Shown here piece after piece: positions 18,375-27,949 of a DNA stretch of 53,322 nt. The DNA is from an uncultured Collinsella sp. GTDB taxonomy: Bacteria; Actinomycetota; Coriobacteriia; Coriobacteriales; Coriobacteriaceae. The notes beneath the pieces are model-generated. The model saw only the letters and a list, made by a program, of their open reading frames with translations, had not been told where the DNA came from and made no database searches. How positions within the stretch are numbered: position 1 is the stretch's first letter; each line of letters opens with the position of its first letter. The DNA is taken from assembly GCA_958437935.1 (NCBI GenBank), contig CAUBPS010000016.1:1-53322 (forward strand), read 5' to 3'. A program made the position numbers and the translations under genes.

Positions 18375-19280
18375 ATGTCCGATTCCGTTGACACGACGGT
18401 CGATACGACCTCGTCGCGCGAGCGCATCAAGCGTGCCCTTTCCCACGGCAAGAAGGGCGGCATCAACAAGGACCTGTCCAACAAGATCATGCTTGGCGTG
18501 TTCCGTGCCGCGGCATACATCACCACGCTGGTGTTGGTCGCTATCATCGCCTACGTGGTCATTAACGGCCTGCCGCATATCTCGCTCGACTTTATCTTCG
18601 GTTGGCCCCAGGGCGTCAACGCCGAGGGCGGAATTTGGCCCACGATCGTCTCGACCGTCTATGTGACGGCGCTCGCCATGCTTATCTGCACGCCGATCGC
18701 TGTGCTGGCAGCCGTCTATCTGGCCGAGTACGCCAAGCAGGGCAAGGTCGTCGAGCTCATTCGCTATGCTGCTGACGCTTTGGCCTCGGTGCCCTCTATC
18801 GTTATGGGCCTGTTTGGCTATGCCTTGTTTGTCGAGGCCATGGGTCTGGGCCTTTCGATGGTCTCGGCCGCTCTGGCACTCGCGCTCTTGATGCTTCCCA
18901 TCGTCATGCGCACCACCGAAGAGGCCATTCGCGCCGTTCCGCGCTATATCCGTTGGGGCGCGTACGGCCTGGGCGCCACCAAGTGGCAGGTCGTCTCCAA
19001 GATTGTGCTTCCTTCTGCCTTTGGCCGTATTGCCACGGGCATCGTCCTCGCCATCGGCCGTGCCATTGGCGAGACCGCGGTGGTGCTCTACACCATGGGC
19101 CAAGCCATCAATCTACCTATTTCGCCGCTCGATTCCGGCCGCCCCATGACGGTTCACCTGTACCTGCTTGCAAACGACGGCATCAACATGAACGCAGCCT
19201 ACGGCACCGCGCTCTTGCTGATGGTGATCATTCTGGCCTTCAACCTGTTTGCGCGCTTCCTGTCGCGCAAGCGTCGCTAG
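18375..19280 (+). CDS. pstA: Phosphate ABC transporter permease PstA
   Basis: Second membrane subunit of the phosphate importer. The 301-aa product has about six hydrophobic segments and the permease loop seen as IRWGAYGLGATKWQVV, followed by AIGRAIGETAVVL. It begins 3 bp after pstC and ends 12 bp before pstB, in the order pstS-pstC-pstA-pstB. Confidence 0.95.
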   Translation: MSDSVDTTVDTTSSRERIKRALSHGKKGGINKDLSNKIMLGVFRAAAYITTLVLVAIIAYVVINGLPHISLDFIFGWPQGVNAEGGIWPTIVSTVYVTALAMLICTPIAVLAAVYLAEYAKQGKVVELIRYAADALASVPSIVMGLFGYALFVEAMGLGLSMVSAALALALLMLPIVMRTTEEAIRAVPRYIRWGAYGLGATKWQVVSKIVLPSAFGRIATGIVLAIGRAIGETAVVLYTMGQAINLPISPLDSGRPMTVHLYLLANDGINMNAAYGTALLLMVIILAFNLFARFLSRKRR

Positions 19281-19292
19281 TTAAGGAGTCCC

Positions 19293-20096
<804 letters not shown>

Positions 20097-20188
20097 TCGG
20101 TGCGACTAGTCCCAAGCCGATCGGACCTGGTCCGGTGCGTATTCACTGTGCGGGCGGCATGACCGCACCCAACTGATTGGAGTGAACC

Positions 20189-21046
20189 ATGCGCAAACTG
20201 TTTTCCCGTCAGCTCGTCGAGGCCCGTCACGAGATGCTGAGCATCTACGAGGCCGTCGATCTGGCCCTCCACGATGCCGTGAAGGCCTATGTGACCGACG
20301 ACCGCAAGCTCGCCACCAAGACCAAGAAGCGCACGCTTTCGATTGACGCGCGCTGCGCCAACCTGGAGGCCGTCTGCTACAACCTGATCGCCACGCAGTC
20401 ACCGGTCGCCTCCGACTTCCGCCTGCTTCAGACGATCATCTACGTCGACTTTAACCTGCAGCGCATGACCGATAAGGTCCGTCAGATCTGCCGCGCCACG
20501 CGTCATATGATCAAGGCCGACATCTCGCTGCCCAAGGAGCTTGTCGGTACGGTCGAGGCCGAGGCTGAGGCCGTCTACCAGGTGCTGGGCTCTTCGCTTT
20601 CCGCGCTCGTCACCAATGACATGTCCATCATCTGCAACCTGGCCGTCGAGGACGAGCCGGTGCACGCCGCCTACGAGAAGTTCTTCCGCACCTTTAACCG
20701 TATGGATACGGGCGACTTTATGGACGACGACAGCAACTATGACGACCTGCGCCGCGCCATCATGGTTTCGCGCTACCTCGATCGCATCGCTTCCATTTCC
20801 ATCGATGCCGCTTGCCGTCTGACCTTCCTGTTGACTGGTCAGCGTATGAACGCCGGCGATATCGCCCGTGTGGACGAGGATGAGCTCGAGAGCATGCGCG
20901 TGCCTTCGGGCGAGGGTGTTATCATGAGGCCCGCCGTCGACGCGCGCTACGTTGCCAAGGTGCCCGCCAACGAGGTCAGCGAGGGTCTTCGCTACCTGCT
21001 CGATCATCTTGAGGACGAGGACGATGGCGAGGACGACGAGGAGTAA
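20189..21046 (+). CDS. phoU: Phosphate signalling protein PhoU
   Basis: Cytoplasmic helical-bundle regulator that links Pst activity to the PhoR-type sensor kinase in other bacteria. The 285-aa protein is longer than usual, the extra length being an acidic C-terminal tail. It has two PhoU repeats, with YNLIATQSPVASDFR and YLDRIASISIDA as recognisable segments. No Pho two-component genes are in the window. A terminator follows directly. Confidence 0.9.
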   Translation: MRKLFSRQLVEARHEMLSIYEAVDLALHDAVKAYVTDDRKLATKTKKRTLSIDARCANLEAVCYNLIATQSPVASDFRLLQTIIYVDFNLQRMTDKVRQICRATRHMIKADISLPKELVGTVEAEAEAVYQVLGSSLSALVTNDMSIICNLAVEDEPVHAAYEKFFRTFNRMDTGDFMDDDSNYDDLRRAIMVSRYLDRIASISIDAACRLTFLLTGQRMNAGDIARVDEDELESMRVPSGEGVIMRPAVDARYVAKVPANEVSEGLRYLLDHLEDEDDGEDDEE

Positions 21047-21083
21047 GTAGCCCCGTTCGTCGAAAGATTGTAAATACCTAAGT

Positions 21084-21118
21084 GAGCGCGGCCTTGCACA
21101 TGCGGGGCCGCGCTCTTG
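21084..21118 (+). terminator. Terminator after phoU
   Basis: A perfect 10-bp stem GAGCGCGGCC / GGCCGCGCTC with a T-poor tail (TTGCGTT). It separates the pst operon from yggS, so yggS-sepF-yggT-divIVA probably have their own promoter. Confidence 0.7.
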
Positions 21119-21165
21119 CGTTAGCATGGGACTACTTGTTTGGCTGTCAGCGGAGGCGATTAGCA

Positions 21166-21903
21166 ATGGATAACTATTTGGACTTGATGCGCGCTCGCCG
21201 CGAGCAGATTCTGGAACGTTTTTATGCGGCGCTCGATCACGCGGGCCGCCCCCACGACGCCGCCCGCCTCATTGCCGTGTCCAAGACCGTTGGTGTCGAT
21301 GAGACCGTTGCCGCCATCCAGGCGGGGTATCGCCATTTTGCCGAGAACCGCCCGCAGGAGCTGGTTCGCAAGCTCACGGGTCTGGCGGAGCATCCGGAAC
21401 TGCCCGAGGTGCGCTTCGATATGATCGGCAACCTGCAGACCAATAAGATCAATGCGGTGCTGGGCTCAGCCGAGCTGATTCACTCGGTGGGTTCGCTGCA
21501 TCTGGCACAGGCGATCTCGAGCCGTGCTGTCCGCAAGATTGAGGCAGGCGAGCTCGCCGGTCCCCAGCGTGTGCTCATCGAGGTCAATGTGAGTGGTGAG
21601 GAGTCGAAGGGAGGCTTTTCGCCCGATGAGATTCGCGCCGCCGCGGGTGAGCTTGCGGAACTTGAGGGAATTTGCGTACAGGGGCTTATGACTATGGCGC
21701 CCCGGGGGAATAAGGATGTGGCACGCCGCACCTTTGCGGGGCTTCGTGAGCTGAGGGATGAGCTGGAGGCGGCGCATCCCGATTTGAACCTGCCTGAGCT
21801 TTCCTGCGGCATGAGCGAGGACTTTGAGCCTGCCCTTGAGGAGGGCTCTACGCTCGTTCGCCTGGGCAGGGTAGTATTTAGCCCGGAGTTTGCAGTAAAA
21901 TAA
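21166..21903 (+). CDS. yggS: PLP homeostasis protein YggS/YlmE
   Basis: Pyridoxal-phosphate-binding barrel protein of the COG0325 family, involved in PLP homeostasis. The 245-aa product has the PLP-lysine motif LIAVSKTVG, FAENRPQELVRK, FDMIGNLQTNKI and EVNVSGEESKGGF. ATG 21166 is chosen because GGAGG lies upstream and the family begins here; the region before it is the phoU terminator. In Bacillus the ylmD-E-F-G genes follow ftsZ; here ylmE is separated from ylmD by the pst operon. Confidence 0.94.
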   Translation: MDNYLDLMRARREQILERFYAALDHAGRPHDAARLIAVSKTVGVDETVAAIQAGYRHFAENRPQELVRKLTGLAEHPELPEVRFDMIGNLQTNKINAVLGSAELIHSVGSLHLAQAISSRAVRKIEAGELAGPQRVLIEVNVSGEESKGGFSPDEIRAAAGELAELEGICVQGLMTMAPRGNKDVARRTFAGLRELRDELEAAHPDLNLPELSCGMSEDFEPALEEGSTLVRLGRVVFSPEFAVK

Positions 21904-21963
21904 GGCTCTGAAGTGCGCACTGATTATCGGGGCGCCTGCACTAAACCGCGAGAGGACACAACC

Positions 21964-22686
21964 ATGGGCTTCCTTGACGAGATTAAAAATAAGATGCACC
22001 TGGGCGGCCAGCAGGGTTACGACCAGGGTTATGGCCAGGACGACGACTACGGCTACGATGACGGCTATGACGATGGTTATCAGGGCAACGGCTACAGCGG
22101 TGCTTCGGGCGAGGGCTTCTACACCCAAGACGAGCCGAGCAACGGCCTGCTTGGTCAGACGCGCCGTGGTGAAGCTGAGTCGGTTGCCGTGTATACGCGC
22201 TCCGGTCAGCTGGTCGGCGATGACTCCCGCCATGCCACGACGTATAACCCGCCTTCGCGCTCGCAGGACAGCGTTGCGAGCGGTTATCGTCCTGGTGCCT
22301 ATGACACGCCGTCGAGCTACGCCGAGAATACCCGCGCCCGTGCCGCCGCTGCGCCCGCGCCTGCACCGAGCGATGCCTCGGCCTATGCGAGCAACATCAT
22401 CAACGCCACGCCGCAGCTGCCGGCCTATGTCCTGCGCCCCGAGAGCTATGACGACGTGGAGACCGTAGTGCGCCGCGTTCGCACCAAGCAGCCTGTCGCA
22501 CTGATTTTTGTGGGCGTACGCACCGAAGTTGCTAAGCGCGTCTTGGACTTCTCTTACGGCTTTGCCTGCGGTCTGGGTGCCACGGTCAAGGAGGTGGGCG
22601 ACCGCGTGTTCATGGTGCTGCCCGCCGGCTGCGAGGTCAAAGATTCCGATCTCAAGAAGCTTCGTGCCGACGGCTACCTTAAGTAA
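21964..22686 (+). CDS. sepF: Z-ring anchor SepF
   Basis: Membrane-binding partner of FtsZ that replaces FtsA in many Gram-positives. The 240-aa product starts with the short amphipathic helix MGFLDEIKNKMHL, then a long linker that is strikingly rich in Tyr, Gly and Asp in its first part (repeated GYD and DDGY units), then the SepF core (about 160-240: RPESYDDVETVV to VMVLPAGCEV, approximate). ATG 21964 follows GAGAGGA. Its TAA stop lies in the same frame as the yggT gene that follows. Confidence 0.93.
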   Translation: MGFLDEIKNKMHLGGQQGYDQGYGQDDDYGYDDGYDDGYQGNGYSGASGEGFYTQDEPSNGLLGQTRRGEAESVAVYTRSGQLVGDDSRHATTYNPPSRSQDSVASGYRPGAYDTPSSYAENTRARAAAAPAPAPSDASAYASNIINATPQLPAYVLRPESYDDVETVVRRVRTKQPVALIFVGVRTEVAKRVLDFSYGFACGLGATVKEVGDRVFMVLPAGCEVKDSDLKKLRADGYLK

Positions 22687-22707
22687 AGACAAGACGAGGA
22701 GATTCCC

Positions 22708-22989
22708 ATCAACATCTACACTATCGTCCAGCTGGTCAACACGCTGTTCAACTTCTATTCCACGCTCATTGTCGTCTACTGCTTTATGACGTGGATTCCC
22801 ATGAAGCAGGGCGGTTTGCTTCAGGATATTGCCGCGGTGCTCGATAGCGTGTGCGGTCCGTGGCTCAACCTGTTCCGTCGTTTCATCCCGCCGATGGGCG
22901 GTATCGATTTTTCGCCGGTCGTTGCGATTATTGCGTTGCAGTTGGTGCAGAGGCTGGTTCTGCAGCTTCTTATAGGTATACTCGTATAG
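22708..22989 (+). CDS. yggT: YggT/YlmG-family membrane protein, apparent ATC start
   Basis: Small polytopic membrane protein of the YggT family, found next to sepF in many bacteria; in some it affects chromosome or septum organisation. If read from ATC 22708 it is 93 aa and has both expected hydrophobic segments (IVQLVNTLFNFYSTLIVVYC and FSPVVAIIALQLVQRLVLQL). A good ribosome site GAGGAG (22696-22701) lies 6 bp upstream, yet the frame back to the sepF stop has no ATG, GTG or TTG. The first ATG (22786) would delete the first membrane segment. An ATC start, a sequence error, or readthrough of the in-frame sepF stop are the options. Confidence 0.8.
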   Translation: MNIYTIVQLVNTLFNFYSTLIVVYCFMTWIPMKQGGLLQDIAAVLDSVCGPWLNLFRRFIPPMGGIDFSPVVAIIALQLVQRLVLQLLIGILV

Positions 22990-23050
22990 AACTGACTTAG
23001 TAACTTACGTCGGGCGTGTAGCGCCGAGGCGATGAAAAAGGAGACTTGTT

Positions 23051-23725
23051 ATGGCTATTACCCCTGCAGACATCCAGGCTCAGACTTTCTCTGAGGCCAA
23101 GCGAGGCTACGATCCTGCTGAGGTCGACGTCTTCTTGGAGACGCTGTCCTCCGAGGTTGACGCTATGCTCGCTAAGATCGTCGACCTTAAGGGTCGTCTG
23201 ACTGCTACCGAGCAGCAGCTTGCCGATGCCCAGGCTCAGCTTGCCCAGGCTCAGGATGCCACCGCCCAGGCCGTTCCTGCCGCCCCCGTGGCTGCTCCCG
23301 CCCCTGACTTCTCCGCTCAGGAGCGCCAGATTTCCGCTGCCCTGATCGCTGCCCAGCAGACCGCTGAGACCATCGTCAACGATGCCAACGAGAACGCTGA
23401 GCGTATCCGCAACGAGGCTGACGCCAAAGCCCGCGAGGTTATCCGCCAGGCTCTGACCGAAAAGCAGGCCGAGCTCGAGGAAATCGACCGTCTCAAGGCT
23501 TCCCGCGAGGAGTTCAAGGCCGAGTACCTCAAGCTCATCCAGCACTTCATGGACGATGCCCAGAACTCCTTCCCGGCCGACCTCATGGCCTCCACGCCGG
23601 TCGGTTCTGCCGCTTCTCCTGCGGTGACTGTTCCTGCCGAGCCGCTGCCCGTCGCTGACCCGGTTGTCCCCGTGGCCGATCCTTTCGCCCCGATCGACAA
23701 CTTTGCCGCCGACGACTTGGACTAA
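23051..23725 (+). CDS. divIVA: DivIVA / Wag31-family polar protein
   Basis: Coiled-coil scaffold that senses curved membrane at septa and poles. The 224-aa protein has the N-terminal DivIVA domain (ITPADIQAQTFSEAKRGYDP, then EVDVFLETL) and two coiled-coil stretches (about 40-75 and 105-170) divided by an Ala/Pro-rich linker. A Pro/Ala/Val-rich tail ends the protein. AAAAGGAGA precedes the ATG. It closes the division gene block; the usual ylmH (S4 domain) gene between yggT and divIVA is absent. Confidence 0.93.
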   Translation: MAITPADIQAQTFSEAKRGYDPAEVDVFLETLSSEVDAMLAKIVDLKGRLTATEQQLADAQAQLAQAQDATAQAVPAAPVAAPAPDFSAQERQISAALIAAQQTAETIVNDANENAERIRNEADAKAREVIRQALTEKQAELEEIDRLKASREEFKAEYLKLIQHFMDDAQNSFPADLMASTPVGSAASPAVTVPAEPLPVADPVVPVADPFAPIDNFAADDLD

Positions 23726-23751
23726 CATTCGTCCTACAATTTAGTGCCTAG

Positions 23752-23781
23752 AAAGGACCCGCACCTTGCGGGTCCTTTTTT
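23752..23781 (+). terminator. Terminator after divIVA
   Basis: An 11-bp stem AAAGGACCCGC / GCGGGTCCTTT with a 5-nt loop, followed by more T residues. Strong intrinsic terminator. Confidence 0.9.
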
Positions 23782-23891
23782 ATGACTGTGCAGGGGCGCG
23801 CAACATAAAAAACCGAGCCCTGCACATAGTGGCGCAGAACTCGGCAAATGGGTGAGCGGTAAAAGGTAGGTTTTAGGGCATGTGCCAAAAA

Positions 23892-24422
23892 CTACTTGAG
23901 GAGGAAGTTGGAGAGGGGAATGGTGCGGGCCTCGCGATGCTCGGGATCGGCGATGTGGTCGGCAGGATAGCCACAGACGAGCATGTGATAGGGATAGACG
24001 CCCTTGGGCAGGTTGAACTGCTCCTGTGCCACCTCAGGCTTAAAATGGCATACCCAGCACGTTCCCAGGCCCTGCTCGGTGGCCTCCATCATCATCTGAT
24101 CACACACGATGGACGTATCGATTTCACTGGAATTCATCTGGTCATACGGGCGTACCCAAGCATCATCGGTAACGCTGCAAATAAGGAAGACAAGCGGAGC
24201 CCCAAAGATAGACCCATCACGAGCAAACCGCGGCTGACAAGCAGCAGCCTTCTCCAACAACTCAGGAGTATCCAGCACCATCACACGGGCTGGATGATTA
24301 TTACAAGCAGAAGGAGCAATGCGCCCAGCCTCAACAATGGCATCCACCACAGCCTGCTCAACAGAACGATCCTCAAACTCGCGACAAGAATACCGAGACC
24401 GAGCCAGATCCAAATAAGACAT
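23892..24422 (-). CDS. Nitroreductase-family FMN protein
   Basis: A 176-aa single-domain nitroreductase-like flavoprotein. Visible family features are the N-terminal SRYSCREFEDRSV (FMN phosphate contacts) and GRIAPSACNNHPARV, and the central EATEQGLGTCWVCHF. The natural substrate cannot be told from sequence. ATG 24422 has AGGAGG 7 nt upstream; the longer reading frame to 24488 has no such support. Transcribed alone on the minus strand, convergent with divIVA. Confidence 0.88.
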   Translation of the reverse strand: MSYLDLARSRYSCREFEDRSVEQAVVDAIVEAGRIAPSACNNHPARVMVLDTPELLEKAAACQPRFARDGSIFGAPLVFLICSVTDDAWVRPYDQMNSSEIDTSIVCDQMMMEATEQGLGTCWVCHFKPEVAQEQFNLPKGVYPYHMLVCGYPADHIADPEHREARTIPLSNFLLK

Positions 24423-24588
24423 ACAAGCCCTCCTACAATTAAAAATCAAACAAACCCAAAGTAACCCAAAGAGTACCCAAAGCAGCAATCGGCCAAACGC
24501 TCATCAAGGGCCAAAGTGTCCGAACGGGCACCAAAGGTCCCTTCAGCCAAACCCCCATTGCGCTACAACTATCAGCCAAGGTTCCCAA

Positions 24589-24705
24589 TGGTGGTACGTA
24601 AGGGAGCGGGCCCGACCACTAATGCCTTTTGAACGACTCTGCTTGCAGCCGGAGTGAAAAAGGTATTAGTGGTCGGGCCCGCGACCGGTGGGATACGTGC
24701 CCCCA
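24589..24705. repeat. Two-storey palindrome at the end of the DUF47 gene
   Basis: Outer arms 24589-24600 and 24694-24705 pair over 12 positions with one mismatch. Inner arms 24606-24630 and 24658-24682 pair over 25 positions with one G-T wobble (GCGGGCCCGACCACTAATG at the start of the left arm). The loop has a small internal pairing. The outer right arm abuts the stop codon of the DUF47 gene. It may act as terminator of the pit operon, although no T tract follows on the minus strand. Confidence 0.8.
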
Positions 24706-24706
24706 A

Positions 24707-25330
24707 TTAACTGTTCTTCATGACAATCGAATCCACAACATCGGCCACATTCTCACAGCAGTCAGCGCAGTACTCCAGGAAGGCGTACACGTCACGCCAG
24801 GCGATGACCTCGAGCGGATCTTTGCCGTTGACATGCAGGTTGCGCATAGCATTGATGTAGAGGTCGTCGGCCTCGGACTCGATCGTGTTGATCTGGATGA
24901 CGAGCTCGCGCAGCGTCTTGGACTTGCGGTAGTTAGGCAGCTCGACCATCAGGTCCTTCATGGCGCGGCAGGCGTCGGTCACCTTGTGAGCGATGACGAT
25001 GGCATCGGGGTGGATGCTCTGGATGTTGGTGAAGTAGACGCGCTGCACGACGCCCTCGATGCGGTCGAGCACGGTGTCGAGCGAGCAGCTCATCAGGTCC
25101 AGATCCTCGCGCTCAAGCGGGGTGATAAAGGCGGTGAGCAGGGCGTCTTCGAGCTCATGGTGCTTCTTGTCTGCCGCATGCTCGATCGCATGCATCTCCT
25201 CGAGCATATCGTGAATCTTCGCGGGATCGAAGTTCTCAAAAATCTGGGTAAGCAGCTCGGCGGCCTGGACGGCGAGGTCGGCGCAGGCGACGTAGTTGTC
25301 AAAGTAGAACGAATCGGGTTTCTTTGCCAT
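24707..25330 (-). CDS. DUF47 / PhoU-like Pit accessory protein
   Basis: A 207-aa all-helical protein of the DUF47 family (distant PhoU relatives) that usually lies beside Pit permeases and is thought to modulate them. Features include the helical bundle with conserved acidic/His segments (MHAIEHAADKKHHELED and TIESEADDLYINAM). It lies 67 bp downstream of pit on the same strand, so the two form an operon. AAGGACCC precedes the ATG. Confidence 0.9.
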   Translation of the reverse strand: MAKKPDSFYFDNYVACADLAVQAAELLTQIFENFDPAKIHDMLEEMHAIEHAADKKHHELEDALLTAFITPLEREDLDLMSCSLDTVLDRIEGVVQRVYFTNIQSIHPDAIVIAHKVTDACRAMKDLMVELPNYRKSKTLRELVIQINTIESEADDLYINAMRNLHVNGKDPLEVIAWRDVYAFLEYCADCCENVADVVDSIVMKNS

Positions 25331-25397
25331 GAGTGGGTCCTTTCGAGGCGAAGACGGGTGGGCGAGGCATTACGGTCCGGATGGACGCTCGGTTTGA

Positions 25398-26447
25398 CTA
25401 GATGAACATCATGAACAGCTTGGCCATGACAAAGCTGATGAGTCCGCAGGCGGGGAAGGTGAAGAACCAGGTGAACATCATGTCCTTGACGACGCCGAAG
25501 TTGATGGCCGAAAGGCGCTTGACGGCACCGACGCCCATGATGGCGCAGGTCTTGATATGGGTGGAGGACACGGGGATGCCGGTAAGGGTGGCAAGCAGCA
25601 GGTTTGCGGCGCCCGCGAGGTCGGCGGAGAAGCCCTGGTACTTTTCGAGCTTGACCATGCTCTGGCCAACGGACTTGATGATGCGCTCGCCGCCCACGCT
25701 GGTGCCGATGCCCATGGTGGCCGAGCACAGCAGCATAATCCAGATGGGGATGCCGGCATCGCCGACGCTCGTCTGGCCGCTGGCAAAGGCCACGCCTAAA
25801 AAGAGCACGCCGATGAACTTCTGTCCATCCTGCGCGCCGTGCATAAAGCTCATGGCCGCAGCGCTCGCGATCTGAGCGTATTTAAAGAAGACATTGGCAC
25901 GTCGCCTGTTGGCGGCGGCGAAAAGAATCGAGACGAGCTTGCACAGGACCCAGCCCATGACAAAGCCCAGGCCGATGGAGAGCGCCAGGCCGTAGATGAC
26001 CTTCATCCACTCGTGGACGTTGACGCTGCTCGCACCGCCGAGGGCGATGGCGGCACCGGTCAGGCCGGCGATAAGGCTGTGGCTTTGCGAGGTGGGGATG
26101 CCAAAACGCGACGCTGTGGCGCCGTAGACGACGATGGAGAAGAGTGCCGCGCACAGGCAGGCGAGCGCCATGGTACTGTTTCCGCCAAAGTCGACAATAT
26201 GGGAGATGGTGTTGGCGACGCTCGCGTTAAAGTGCGTCATGATGAGCACGCCGAGGAAGTTGAATGCGGCACTCATGAGAATGGCGGCGCGGGCGGGCAT
26301 GCAACGCGTAGTGACGCAGGTTGCGATGGCGTTGGGTGCGTCGGTCCATCCATTGACGAAGATGGCGCCGAGCGCGAGGATCACGGTGACGGCAAGGACT
26401 GGGTTCGACACAAGTTGGCCGAGGAAGGTTGAGAACGTTACGTCCAT
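25398..26447 (-). CDS. pit: Inorganic phosphate transporter, Pit family
   Basis: Low-affinity phosphate/cation symporter of the membrane. The 349-aa product has about ten hydrophobic segments and the two inverted family signatures: GWTDAPNAIAT in the first half and SFMHGAQDGQKFIGV in the second. The gene order pit-DUF47 is conserved. Together with pstSCAB it gives the cell both high- and low-affinity uptake within 10 kb of each other. Confidence 0.94.
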   Translation of the reverse strand: MDVTFSTFLGQLVSNPVLAVTVILALGAIFVNGWTDAPNAIATCVTTRCMPARAAILMSAAFNFLGVLIMTHFNASVANTISHIVDFGGNSTMALACLCAALFSIVVYGATASRFGIPTSQSHSLIAGLTGAAIALGGASSVNVHEWMKVIYGLALSIGLGFVMGWVLCKLVSILFAAANRRRANVFFKYAQIASAAAMSFMHGAQDGQKFIGVLFLGVAFASGQTSVGDAGIPIWIMLLCSATMGIGTSVGGERIIKSVGQSMVKLEKYQGFSADLAGAANLLLATLTGIPVSSTHIKTCAIMGVGAVKRLSAINFGVVKDMMFTWFFTFPACGLISFVMAKLFMMFI

Positions 26448-26696
26448 ATATGGCTTTCTCGAAGTTTGCAGGCACGTTACAGAAACATGATAAATCGTAT
26501 CACCTCCTGCGGGTTTCTTTACCGAGTTCTGATGGGAGCAGTGAATTTTTTGGCACTAAAATTGAATATTATCCCTGTTGACCGCGGGTGTTCTTTTTGC
26601 TAACACGCCATGCGGACACATGCGATCGCTCCGACACCCCAAAACCACAGCCTGTTCGCTTTACAACATGCAAACATGCGTTCGATAATAGGAGGC

Positions 26697-27035
26697 ATGG
26701 AATATCGACAGACAGACGGCAAAACTCGGCGCGTGCACAAGCAGTATGTGGACGTCGTGGCTCGCATTCTCGCGGGCGGACAGGTTGTGCCGGTTACCGT
26801 CTGCTGGGTTGACGGTCGCTGCTTTACGATTGACGAGATTGTCTCGTCCACCGGTTTTGGCCTGACGGTTCACGGCATTCGTACGGCGACTTATAAGGTT
26901 CGTTTTGGCGGACATGCGACCGAACTGTATCTGGAAGAACAGGCACGCGAGCGACCGGATGGCTCGCAGACTCATCTGATGCGTTGGTGGGTGTGGGCGT
27001 TCGACCGAACACTCGAGAGCGAGCGCCGCAGGTAA
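26697..27035 (+). CDS. Conserved-looking small protein of unknown function
   Basis: A 112-aa basic soluble protein with no motif that I recognise. It has a predicted beta-rich centre (VVPVTVCWVDGRCFTIDEIV, then YKVRFGGHATELYLEE) and an Arg-rich end. The start is unclear: AGGAGG lies only 1 nt before ATG 26697, too close for normal use, whereas ATG 26676 (seven residues longer) has no ribosome site. Codon use matches its neighbours. It ends about 80 bp before the Bax-inhibitor gene. Confidence 0.7.
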   Translation: MEYRQTDGKTRRVHKQYVDVVARILAGGQVVPVTVCWVDGRCFTIDEIVSSTGFGLTVHGIRTATYKVRFGGHATELYLEEQARERPDGSQTHLMRWWVWAFDRTLESERRR

Positions 27036-27115
27036 GAACGCGTGGCGTTCGGGTACAATGGCAGGAAACTTGTCAGCTACGGCGCCGTCGCGGTGCTTTT
27101 TGAAAGGACGAAATT

Positions 27116-27811
27116 ATGAACGATATTCAGGGCTATCAGAATGGCCCCATCGAGACCGGCGCAAGCCGTGCCAAGGAGATGTCGCCGCGCGCGTACAACC
27201 TTGTCATGTCTGCTCTGATCTTTTTGGGCTTTTGCGCCATGGGCGCCGGTGCTTACTTTACGAGCACCATGTCGTTTGCGCGCATGATGATGAGCGGCGC
27301 CGCTTTGCCGCTGGTCTTTGGCTCATTTATTTTGACCATCGTCGGCATGGTCATGATGTCGGCTGCTGCCAGCAAACAGTCCGTGGGCCTGTCACTCGTG
27401 GGCTACGTGGTCTTTGCGAGCACCTTTGGCCTGACGGCGTCGTTTGGTCTTGCCAACTACGACCTGCCTACCATTAACACCGCCTTTATCGCCACGGCCG
27501 CCATTACCTTTGTCTTTGGTGCGCTGGGCGTGACCTTCCCCAAGTTCTTCCAGCGTGTGTATGGCATTGGTTTTGGCATCCTGCTTGCCACGATTCTGGT
27601 CGAGATCGTGCTGATGTTCATGGGCGTTTCGCAGTCCATCACCGACCTGATCGTGATCGTGGTGTTCGCCGGCTTCATCGGCTACGACACCTATGTGGCA
27701 ACGACGGTGCCGCCCACGCTGCCCAACGCCGTGCTCATGGCATCCAACCTGTTCGTGGACATCATCAACGTGTTCCTGCGCATTCTGAACATCCTCGGTC
27801 GTCGCGACTAG
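27116..27811 (+). CDS. Bax inhibitor-1 / YccA-family membrane protein
   Basis: A 231-aa integral membrane protein with about seven hydrophobic segments, of the BI-1/YbhL type (Ca2+ leak-channel family in the structural studies of the Bacillus homologue). Family segments include MSPRAYNLVMSALIF at the start, VFGALGVTFPKFFQRV, and near the end the two-Asp loop GFIGYDTYVAT and NLFVDIINVFLRIL. AAAGGAC precedes the start. A hairpin terminator follows. Confidence 0.9.
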   Translation: MNDIQGYQNGPIETGASRAKEMSPRAYNLVMSALIFLGFCAMGAGAYFTSTMSFARMMMSGAALPLVFGSFILTIVGMVMMSAAASKQSVGLSLVGYVVFASTFGLTASFGLANYDLPTINTAFIATAAITFVFGALGVTFPKFFQRVYGIGFGILLATILVEIVLMFMGVSQSITDLIVIVVFAGFIGYDTYVATTVPPTLPNAVLMASNLFVDIINVFLRILNILGRRD

Positions 27812-27855
27812 TGCCAAATTGCAGCGGTGCTTGCCGTGCGTGTAAATCGATGCGA

Positions 27856-27886
27856 AAGGCGGTCCTGCGGGGCCGTCTTTTTTGTA
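27856..27886 (+). terminator. Terminator after the BI-1 gene
   Basis: Stem AAGGCGGTCC / GGGCCGTCTT (with G-U pairs), loop about 4 nt, followed by TTTT. Confidence 0.65.
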
Positions 27887-27949
27887 CGCGGCGGGGTATC
27901 ATGGATGAGAAAAAGCCGATGGCGGCAGCGACAGGAAAGGTGGCCACTT

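Noticed and set aside
24423..24488. N-terminal extension of the nitroreductase
   Set aside because: The extension is hydrophobic, outside the family alignment and lacks a ribosome site, while AGGAGG lies before ATG 24422.
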